A stretch of DNA of 64,000 nt, from positions 124,001 through 188,000 of the forward strand of contig NZ_SOCP01000019.1 of assembly GCF_004364325.1 (NCBI RefSeq). Direction: 5' to 3'. Both the position numbers and the translations under genes were made by a program. Numbering within the stretch: the first letter of the stretch is position 1; every line of letters starts with the position of its first letter. The notes under the pieces are model-generated. The model was not told where the DNA came from and ran no database searches. It worked only from the letters and a program-made list of their open reading frames with translations. Positions 17,072-24,324 of the stretch are shown one piece after another. Source of the stretch: Actinophytocola oryzae. Lineage in GTDB: Bacteria > Actinomycetota > Actinomycetes > Mycobacteriales > Pseudonocardiaceae.

Positions 17072-19819
17072 ATGCGTGCGCTGCGGGTCGTGGGACTCGG
17101 GGAGGATGGCAAGATCGTTATCCTCGAGTCCGACCGCGGCGACCGTTACCAGGTCCCAGCGGACGAGCGCCTGCGTGCGGCGGCCAGAGGAGACGTCACC
17201 CGACTCGGTCAGATCGCCATCGAGCTGGAGAGCCAGATGCGTCCTCGTGAGATCCAGTCCCGCATCCGTGCGGGAGAGTCTGTAGAGCAGGTCGCGGCAG
17301 CGGCCGGCGTGCCGCCCGAGAAGGTGGAGCGCTTCGCCTACCCCGTCCTGCTCGAGCGGTCGCGTACCGCCGAGCTGGCGCAGCGTGCCCACCCCGTTCG
17401 CGAGGACGGCCCTGACGTGCAGGAACTTGGCGAGGTCGTCTCCCAGGCGTTCGTCGCCCGAGGGCAGGACTATCTGGCGGCCGTCTGGGACTCGTGGAAG
17501 GGCGAGGACGGCAAGTGGGTCGTCCAGCTGACGTGGACGGCCGGTCGTTCGAACAACCACGCCCACTGGTCGTTTCACCCCGGTGCCCACGGCGGCACGG
17601 TGACGCCGCTCGACGACCACGCACTAGACCTCCTCGACCCCAACCCGAACCGCCAGCTACGCACCGTCCGCGCCGTGACCGAGCTGGCCGCCCAGGCGTT
17701 GCAGGTGGCCGAGCCACGTCGCCAGGCAGTCAACGGCGGCGAGCCGCCACGGCGGGGCGACGAGCAGGAGTACGCCCAGGACTTCGAGCAGGACGGGATG
17801 GCGGGGCAGCAGGAGCTGCCGGTTGACGACCCGTACGGGTCGCGCTACTCGCGCCCGCCGGAGCCCTACCGCCCGATCCCCGAGCGCTACTACCAGGACG
17901 AGTCTCCCCGCTACCGCGACGACCCGGATGACCGCCGCGACCGTCGTGCCGAGGACACACGCACGCGGCAGGACCGCTACTCCCCCGAGCCGCGCTACCG
18001 CGACGAGGACCGCGACCGCTACCGCCCGGAGCCGCGTTACCGCGAGGAGCCGTCTCCGCGCGCGTACACGCGCGCGGACGAGGACCGCTACCACGGTGAC
18101 CCCTACGGCGACCCGGCTCCCCGCGACCGCCGCGCCTCCGACCGCGACCGCACGGACCGTGACCGCCTCGACCGTGACCGCCTCGACCGCAGCGAGCGCA
18201 CGGACCGCGGCGAGCGCCGCCCCGCCCCACCCCGCGACCGCCGCGACGAGGACCGCCACACGCTGTCGGACCCGGAGCGCACCGACCGGCTGCCCTCGGT
18301 CGGCCGAGCCCGCCCCGACCTGGACTACCGCGACCGCCAGCAGTCACCCGACGATGACCGCCGCGACCGCGACGACCGCCGAGCAGCACCCGACGACGGC
18401 AACCGCCGCACAACGCCCGACCGCGACGACCGCCAGGCCGCCGTCGGCCGAGACCGCCGGCTGCCGGCCGACCAGGACCGCACCCACCGCCCCGAGGCGA
18501 CGGAGGAGCGTGCCTCCCGCCCGACCGAAACGGTCGAGGACCGCCCGGCGCGGGAGACAGTCACCGCCGACCGCCTCACGCGGGAAGCGGCGTCGGCCCA
18601 GGACGGTCCCACCCGCCGATCGGCGGCCGAGGAGGACCGCCTCGGCCGCGAGCCGGCACCGGCCCGAGACCGTTCCGACCACCAGGCAGCGCTCGACCTG
18701 GGCCGCTCCGACGGCGAGCCGGCGCCCGACCAGGAGCGCCCGGCGGCTTCCGCCGTTGCCGGTCCTGAGCACGAGACAGCATCGGGCCAAAGCCGGCACG
18801 ACCGCGAGGCAGCGCCCGAGTCCGGCCGGCCCGGCAGCCAGGCAGCATCCGACCGGGACCGTCTGGCCCGCCAGGCTGCCGACGACCAGGGCCGCACCGA
18901 CCGTCAGACGGCGCCCGACCAGAACCGCTCCACCCAGCAGGCTCCCGCCGACCTCCGCCGCCCCGACAGCGAGACGGCATCCACCCGCCCCACGCACCAG
19001 ACGGCGTCCGAACCAGGCCATTCCGACAGCCAGGACCTCAAGGCGGCATCCGGCCTCGGTCATCCCGACCACGAGACAGCCTCAGGCCAGGACCGCCCTG
19101 CCGAGCGAGCAACGTCCGACCAGGACCGCCCCGCCGCACAGACCCCTGGCCAGGACCGCGAACCGGCATCCGACCCGGCCCGTCCCGACAGCCCGGCGGC
19201 ATCCGACCCCAAGCGGACCGACAGCCCGGCGGCGTCCAACGCCAAGCGGACCGACAGCCCAGCGACGTCCGACCCCGAACGGGCCGACAGCCCCGCGGCG
19301 TCCGATCCCGCACCGTCCGACCCTGCGGCGTCCGACCCCGCGGCCCAGCCCAACCGCCCGGCAGCGGCCGGCACCCCGGAGCCCTCGGCTGCCGGAGCCG
19401 AAGCGTCCGAGCCGGGCGAAGACCGTCAACCATCACCGGCCACCCCCGAACCGGCGGCCGCCACGACTTCCCAGCCGTCCCCACCGGCAACGGAACCCGC
19501 CCAACCGCGCGCAACGCGCCCGACCACACCAGCCACCGACCCGGAGCCGGCATCCCCGGCCTCCACCCCGGCCGCGGCAAGCACCGCCTCGCCAGCAGCA
19601 AGCCCGGCCGCGCCAGCAGCAGAAGAGGAGCCCGGCCAACAGGCCATCCCCGTCACCATGCCCACCGAAGAAACCACCTCTCAAGAACCAGCCGCGAAGG
19701 CTGAACCGACCCCACCCCCAGCCGCGACGCCTCCCGCCCGCAAGGGCAAGGGCCGCAAGGCCCGCCCAAGCGTCCCGTCCTGGGAAGACGTACTGCTGGG
19801 TACCCGCAGTAACCGCTGA
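17072..19819 (+). CDS. sepH: Septation protein SepH (DUF3071) with very long low-complexity linker
   Basis: SepH proteins bind FtsZ and promote septum assembly in actinobacteria. The N-terminal DUF3071 domain (residues 1-170) is complete: RALRVVGLGEDG at the start, a helix-turn-helix-like part (REIQSRIRAGESVEQVAAAAG) and the WDSWKGEDGKWVVQLTW segment. The conserved C-terminal tail RPSVPSWEDVLLG is also present. Between them lie about 650 residues: an Arg/Asp/Tyr-rich part (about 230-500) and a Ser/Asp/Pro/Ala/Thr-rich part with short repeats such as DPKRTDSPAAS. SepH is usually near 340 residues, while this one has 915. The ATG at 17072 follows GAGGAGG; an in-frame GTG at 17042 is less likely. 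Confidence 0.9.
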   Translation: MRALRVVGLGEDGKIVILESDRGDRYQVPADERLRAAARGDVTRLGQIAIELESQMRPREIQSRIRAGESVEQVAAAAGVPPEKVERFAYPVLLERSRTAELAQRAHPVREDGPDVQELGEVVSQAFVARGQDYLAAVWDSWKGEDGKWVVQLTWTAGRSNNHAHWSFHPGAHGGTVTPLDDHALDLLDPNPNRQLRTVRAVTELAAQALQVAEPRRQAVNGGEPPRRGDEQEYAQDFEQDGMAGQQELPVDDPYGSRYSRPPEPYRPIPERYYQDESPRYRDDPDDRRDRRAEDTRTRQDRYSPEPRYRDEDRDRYRPEPRYREEPSPRAYTRADEDRYHGDPYGDPAPRDRRASDRDRTDRDRLDRDRLDRSERTDRGERRPAPPRDRRDEDRHTLSDPERTDRLPSVGRARPDLDYRDRQQSPDDDRRDRDDRRAAPDDGNRRTTPDRDDRQAAVGRDRRLPADQDRTHRPEATEERASRPTETVEDRPARETVTADRLTREAASAQDGPTRRSAAEEDRLGREPAPARDRSDHQAALDLGRSDGEPAPDQERPAASAVAGPEHETASGQSRHDREAAPESGRPGSQAASDRDRLARQAADDQGRTDRQTAPDQNRSTQQAPADLRRPDSETASTRPTHQTASEPGHSDSQDLKAASGLGHPDHETASGQDRPAERATSDQDRPAAQTPGQDREPASDPARPDSPAASDPKRTDSPAASNAKRTDSPATSDPERADSPAASDPAPSDPAASDPAAQPNRPAAAGTPEPSAAGAEASEPGEDRQPSPATPEPAAATTSQPSPPATEPAQPRATRPTTPATDPEPASPASTPAAASTASPAASPAAPAAEEEPGQQAIPVTMPTEETTSQEPAAKAEPTPPPAATPPARKGKGRKARPSVPSWEDVLLGTRSNR

Positions 19820-19828
19820 TCGCTCGGT

Positions 19829-19859
19829 CGGACACGCGAGTCGAGCACTCGCGTGTCCG
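19829..19859. terminator. Terminator hairpin after sepH
   Basis: A perfect 12-bp stem (19829-19840 with 19848-19859, CGGACACGCGAG) around a 7-base loop, 10 bases after the sepH stop. Confidence 0.8.
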
Positions 19860-19904
19860 CCACCGACGTCAATTCTGCCAGCTCAGCGGGCATGGCGGCC
19901 GAAG

Positions 19905-19931
19905 TTGTCCACAGGTTCGGAGTTATCCACA
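19905..19931 (+). promoter_or_regulatory. Pair of DnaA-box-like 9-mers
   Basis: TTGTCCACA (19905-19913) and TTATCCACA (19923-19931) lie 18 bases apart in the same orientation. They match the DnaA box consensus. There is no dnaA/dnaN context, so this is not read as the origin; a titration or regulatory site is possible. The rest of 19860-20254 shows no convincing gene; a C7 run and a GCCCCC/GGGGGC hairpin near 19990-20015 are the only other marks. Confidence 0.45.
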
Positions 19932-20254
19932 GGCAGGGCAGAACCCCCCCTTTTCGTCACCCACTGCTAGTAGACTGGCATGGCGGGAGGCCCCCGGGAT
20001 CGGGTGGGGGCTGGGTATCGCGCGCGAGCGATGATCAAGCTTTGGCCGGCGCCTTGTGTCGGCGGTTGCGCAGCCGAGGGCCGCCAGGTGGGGGCAGGAC
20101 GGAGGGTGCCACTGCGGATCAGGATCAGCACGGGGCGTCTCGTCGACGCGCTCGCGGTGCCACTCGTTGCGCAGACAGCCTGCGGTCGCTGACCAGGCGG
20201 CGGGTACGGCACCCAGGGGCCATGGGCGCCCGTGCGTGACGGACGACGCGTAGG

Positions 20255-20500
20255 TCAGACCCGACCGGGCCGCGGAACCTCGTTCAGCAGGTGCAGCGGC
20301 CAGCCCTCCCGCTCACACCAGTCCTCCGCCTCCTCGCGGGTCAGCCACGTCGAACCACGCGGCCGGGTGGTTCGCAGCCGCGTCCAGCCGTCCGGGGCCA
20401 GCACGTGCAGCTGTCCCTCCCGCAGCGCGAGCAACCGACCCTCGGGAAACGCCATCGTCGCCTCGGTGCGCAGGAAGCGCACCACCTCCGGTCGAGTCAT
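20255..20500 (-). CDS. Conserved small protein of unknown function
   Basis: An 81-residue protein, not recognised as a named family. It reads as a compact beta/alpha domain: RLLALREGQLHVLAPDGWTR in the middle, then RPRGSTWLTREEAEDWCEREG, with tryptophans and acidic residues but no membrane segment or signal peptide. The ATG at 20500 is the likely start; the frame is open to 20623 but the extra part is arginine-rich and not protein-like. It is divergent from the ABC exporter operon that starts 136 bases away. Confidence 0.55.
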   Translation of the reverse strand: MTRPEVVRFLRTEATMAFPEGRLLALREGQLHVLAPDGWTRLRTTRPRGSTWLTREEAEDWCEREGWPLHLLNEVPRPGRV

Positions 20501-20635
20501 GCCCGAATGATCCCGCAGCGTTGACCTCCACCGCACTGGAGGGCGCACTCTGGCCTCGGCGGGCCAGGGCCGGGAAAACCAGATGCCGCGAACCAGCATC
20601 TCGCCTACCGTCGAGAACGGCACCGTGGGGAGATC

Positions 20636-22423
20636 ATGAGCACAACTCAGTCACATCAACCTGCCCGCAGCACGAACATCAACGCACTGCGACGACTCGG
20701 CGCTTACCTGCGACCAGTCCGGGGCCGGATGCTCGGGTCCGGCACCGCCGTCTTCTGCTCGATGCTGTGCGGGCTCGCCATCCCGCTGCTCATCCAGCGG
20801 ATCCTGGACGGCCCCGTCGCGCACCACGACACCGGCGGTCTTGCCCTGCTCGTCACCGGCATCGCCGTGGTCGGCACCGGCGAGGCCCTTCTCTTCTACC
20901 TCCGCCGCCGACTGATCGCCGGACCGAGCACCAGCGTCGAGGCACGTCTTCGCGACGACCTCTACCACCACCTGCAGAGCCTGCCGATCGCGTTCCACGA
21001 CCGGTGGCAGTCGGGGCAGCTGCTGTCCCGCGCCGTCTCCGACCTGTCGACGCTGCGCCGCTTCATCGCGTTCGCGCTGATCTTCCTGATCACCAATACC
21101 GTCGTGCTGGTGGTCGGGCTCGTCGTCCTGTTCGTCCTGTCGCCGACGCTCGGGATCATCTCGCTCGTCTGCGCCGCGCCGCTCATCCTCATCTCGACGC
21201 TGTACGAGTCGAAGTACGCCGTCCTCGCCCGCCGCTCGCAGGACCAGAACGGCGACCTCGCCACGACCGTCGAGGAGTCCGTGCTCGGCGTTCGCGTGCT
21301 CAAGGCGTTCGGCCGGGGCAGGCACCTCGCCGACCGCTTCGCGCGTGAGGCGAAGGAGTTACGCAGGACCGAGCTGCGCAAGGTCCACACTGTCGGCCTG
21401 CTCTGGGCGGCGATCATCGTGCTGCCGGAGTTCGCGATCGGTGGGCAGCTGCTGTTCGGCACGTTCGCGATCGTCGACGGCACCATGACCGTCGGCACGC
21501 TGGTCGCGGGGGTCGCGGTCGCCACCTACCTCCGCTGGCCCACCGACTCGATCGGCTGGCTGCTCGCCGAGACGAACCAGGCCGCGACCGCCGCCGCCCG
21601 CTACTTCGAGGTGCTCGACGCCGAGATCACGATCACGAGCCCCGCGCACCCGAAGTCGCTGCCCGCGAAGGCCCGCGGTCACGTCCGGTTCGACGACGTC
21701 CGCTTCGCCTACCCGGGCAGCGAGGGCGAGGAGGTCCTGCGCGGGATCAACCTCGACCTCCGGCCGGGCGAGACCGTCGCGCTGGTCGGCGCCACCGGGT
21801 CCGGCAAGACCACGCTGACCGCGCTGGTCGGCCGCCTCGCGGACGTCACGGGCGGGCGGATCACGGTCGACGGCGTCGACGTGCGGGACCTCGACCTCGC
21901 GGACCTGCGCACCACGGTCGCGACCGCGTTCGAGGAGCCGGTGCTGTTCTCGGCGAGCGTGCGGGAGAACGTGGCGCTCGGTGCCACCGGCGCGACGGAA
22001 GCCGATGTGCGACAGGCACTCCAGGTCGCGGCGGCGGACTTCGTCGATGACCTGCCGTGGGGCCTGGACACGCGGATCGGCGAGCAGGGCCTGTCCCTGT
22101 CCGGCGGCCAGCGGCAGCGCCTCGCACTGGCACGCGCGGTGGTCGGCAGGCCGTCGGTGCTGGTGTTGGACGACCCGCTGTCCGCTTTGGACGTCCACAC
22201 CGAGGCGGAGGTCGAGCACGCGCTGCGCAGCGTCCTTTCCGACGTCACCGCCCTGGTGGTGGCACACCGCTCCAGCACGGTCCAGCTGGCCGACCGCGTC
22301 GCGATGCTGTCCGACGGGAAGATCACCGCGATCGGCCACCACTCGGATCTCCTTGCCACCAACGAGAACTACCGTGCCATGTTGTCCACAATGGATGAAG
22401 AGCGCGACGAGGTGGTCGCATGA
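20636..22423 (+). CDS. ABC exporter subunit 1 (fused membrane and ATPase domains, degenerate catalytic site)
   Basis: A 595-residue half-transporter of the multidrug/lipid exporter type. Six helices occupy about residues 30-320 and the ATPase follows. Walker A is GATGSGKTT near 384, the Q-loop TAFEEPVLF, the signature LSGGQRQRLALARA near 487, and the H-loop VAHRSST. Walker B ends LVLDDPLSALD: the usual catalytic glutamate is aspartate. With its neighbour (which has glutamate but an LSAGQ signature) this predicts one weak and one active ATP site, as in TM287/288-type heterodimers. The start follows GGGGAG; the end overlaps the next gene by ATGA. Confidence 0.93.
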   Translation: MSTTQSHQPARSTNINALRRLGAYLRPVRGRMLGSGTAVFCSMLCGLAIPLLIQRILDGPVAHHDTGGLALLVTGIAVVGTGEALLFYLRRRLIAGPSTSVEARLRDDLYHHLQSLPIAFHDRWQSGQLLSRAVSDLSTLRRFIAFALIFLITNTVVLVVGLVVLFVLSPTLGIISLVCAAPLILISTLYESKYAVLARRSQDQNGDLATTVEESVLGVRVLKAFGRGRHLADRFAREAKELRRTELRKVHTVGLLWAAIIVLPEFAIGGQLLFGTFAIVDGTMTVGTLVAGVAVATYLRWPTDSIGWLLAETNQAATAAARYFEVLDAEITITSPAHPKSLPAKARGHVRFDDVRFAYPGSEGEEVLRGINLDLRPGETVALVGATGSGKTTLTALVGRLADVTGGRITVDGVDVRDLDLADLRTTVATAFEEPVLFSASVRENVALGATGATEADVRQALQVAAADFVDDLPWGLDTRIGEQGLSLSGGQRQRLALARAVVGRPSVLVLDDPLSALDVHTEAEVEHALRSVLSDVTALVVAHRSSTVQLADRVAMLSDGKITAIGHHSDLLATNENYRAMLSTMDEERDEVVA

Positions 22424-24255
22424 GCACCCCGACGGAAGAGGACTGGCGCGGCGTCGCCGCGGAGGACAACGAGGAACTGAACGCGCTCGTCAGCACCCGT
22501 CTGCAGACGCGGTCCCGTCGCCTCCTCGTGTCGCTGGTGCGGCCCCGCCTCGCTGTCGCGCTGCTGGCGCTCGGGCTCGTGGTGCTGGAGAACCTGCTGA
22601 CGCTGGTCGGCCCGCTGGTGATCGCGGTCGCCATCGACACCGGCATCCCCGACGCGCTCGCGGGTGACACGACCGTGCTGGCGTGGTGCGTCGGCGCGTA
22701 CGTGTTCGCCGGCCTCGGTTCGGCGGCCACGCGGTTCGCGTTCCTGAAGGTCGCGGGCCGCTTCGGCCAGGACGTGCTGCTCGACCTGCGCGAGCGCGTG
22801 TTCCGCCACGCGCAGCGGCTGTCGATCTCGTTCCACGAGAAGTACACCTCCGGCAAGGTCATCTCCCGGATGACCAGCGACATCGACTCACTGCACGACC
22901 TGCTGGAGGACGGCCTCGACGGCCTGCTGACGGCGGTCCTGTCGGTGGTGGGCATCGCCGTGATGCTGCTGGTGCTGGACACGCCGCTCGCGCTGGTCGT
23001 GCTGGCCGGCCTGATACCGCTGGCGTGGGTGACGCGCTGGTTCTACCTCAGCTCGCGCAACGCCTACCGGGACACCCGGGGCGCGATCGCGAAGGTCATC
23101 GTGCAGTTCGTGGAGACCATGAACGGCATGCGTGCCGTGCAGGCCTTCCGCCGCGAGGACCGCAACGAGAAGATCATGGCCGCGCTCAACGACCGGTTCC
23201 GGGCAGCCAACAAGGAAGCCCTGATCGTGGTCGCGCGCTTCACGATGACCGTGCGTCTGGTCGGCAACCTGTCGCTCGCGCTGGTGCTGGCGATCGGTGC
23301 GGTGCGGGTGGTCGGCGGTGGTCTCGAGCTTGGCGTGCTGACGGCGTTCACCCTGTACCTGCGGCGGTTCTACGACCCGCTCGACGAACTGGCGATGTTC
23401 GCGAACTCGTACACGTCGGCGATCGCGGCGCTGGAGAAGATCTCCGGCGTGCTGGAGGAGGAGCCCGCGGTGGTGGAGCCGTCCGCGCCGCTGCCGCTGC
23501 CGGTCCGGGACACCGGCCGCCGGATCGACTTCGAGGCGGTGGAGTTCCGGTACTCGGCGACGACTCCGGTGGTGTTACCGACGTTCGACCTGCGTATCCA
23601 GGCGGGTCAGACGGTGGCGCTGGTGGGTGCGACGGGTGCGGGCAAGTCGACGATCGCGAAGCTGGTCGGCCGTTTCTACGACCCGTCGGCGGGCGCGGTG
23701 CGGCTGGACGGCGTCAACCTGCGGGACCTCGCCGACGACGAGCTCCGCCACGAGGTCGTCACGGTCACGCAGGAGAACTTCCTGTTCGCCGGGTCGGTCG
23801 CGGACAACATCGCGCTCGGCCGCCCGTCGGCGAGCCGTGCGGAGATCGAGGCAGCGGCGACGGCGGTCGGTGCCGACGAGTTCATCTCGGCCCTGCCGGA
23901 CGGGTACGACACGGACGTCCGCAAACGTGGCGGCCGGCTGTCCGCGGGGCAGCGCCAGATGGTGGCGTTCTCGCGGGCGTTCCTGGCCGACCCCGCGGTC
24001 CTCGTGCTGGACGAGGCGACGTCGAGCCTGGACGTGCCGACGGAACGGGCGGTGCAGCGGTCCCTGGAGTCGGTGCTGTCGGAGCGGACCGCGCTGATCA
24101 TCGCCCACCGGCTGTCGACGGTCCTGATCGCGGACCGCGTCCTGGTGGTCGAGGGCGGCCGCATCGTGGAGGACGGCTCACCGGCAGAGCTGATCGAGGG
24201 CCGTGGCGGCCGGTTCGCCGCGCTGCACCGCACGTGGTTGGAGTCGCTCGCCTGA
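22420..24255 (+). CDS. ABC exporter subunit 2 (fused membrane and ATPase domains)
   Basis: A 611-residue half-transporter, partner of the gene before it. Six helices lie in residues about 50-335. The ATPase has Walker A GATGAGKST near 402, Q-loop VTQENFLF, signature RLSAGQRQMVAFSRAF near 506, Walker B LVLDEATSSLD with the catalytic glutamate, and the H-loop IIAHRLSTV. The altered signature (LSAGQ instead of LSGGQ) would face the degenerate Walker site of subunit 1. Substrate unknown; the operon has no local regulator. A short tandem repeat begins directly after its stop. Confidence 0.93.
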   Translation: MSTPTEEDWRGVAAEDNEELNALVSTRLQTRSRRLLVSLVRPRLAVALLALGLVVLENLLTLVGPLVIAVAIDTGIPDALAGDTTVLAWCVGAYVFAGLGSAATRFAFLKVAGRFGQDVLLDLRERVFRHAQRLSISFHEKYTSGKVISRMTSDIDSLHDLLEDGLDGLLTAVLSVVGIAVMLLVLDTPLALVVLAGLIPLAWVTRWFYLSSRNAYRDTRGAIAKVIVQFVETMNGMRAVQAFRREDRNEKIMAALNDRFRAANKEALIVVARFTMTVRLVGNLSLALVLAIGAVRVVGGGLELGVLTAFTLYLRRFYDPLDELAMFANSYTSAIAALEKISGVLEEEPAVVEPSAPLPLPVRDTGRRIDFEAVEFRYSATTPVVLPTFDLRIQAGQTVALVGATGAGKSTIAKLVGRFYDPSAGAVRLDGVNLRDLADDELRHEVVTVTQENFLFAGSVADNIALGRPSASRAEIEAAATAVGADEFISALPDGYDTDVRKRGGRLSAGQRQMVAFSRAFLADPAVLVLDEATSSLDVPTERAVQRSLESVLSERTALIIAHRLSTVLIADRVLVVEGGRIVEDGSPAELIEGRGGRFAALHRTWLESLA

Positions 24256-24303
24256 CCCGACGGGACCGGCCCGCCCGACGGGACCGGCCCGCCCGACGGC
24301 ACC
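24256..24303. repeat. 18-bp tandem repeat, about 2.7 copies
   Basis: The unit CCCGACGGGACCGGCCCG is repeated exactly twice (24256-24273, 24274-24291) and a partial third copy follows, starting at the base after the ABC stop codon. It is a GC-rich minisatellite-like stretch that may fold and end transcription. Confidence 0.6.
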
Positions 24304-24324
24304 GAACACTCGCTGTCGAGCTGG

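Noticed and set aside
19905-19931. Replication origin
   Set aside because: Only two DnaA-like boxes are present and there is no dnaA, dnaN or AT-rich unwinding region nearby.
17823-19970. A 715-codon frame inside sepH
   Set aside because: It is an alternative frame of the low-complexity linker, rich in Arg/Thr/Pro, without domain or ribosome-binding site.
19853-20239. A 128-codon plus-strand frame behind sepH
   Set aside because: Codon use and composition are not protein-like, it begins inside the terminator hairpin, and no family is recognised.
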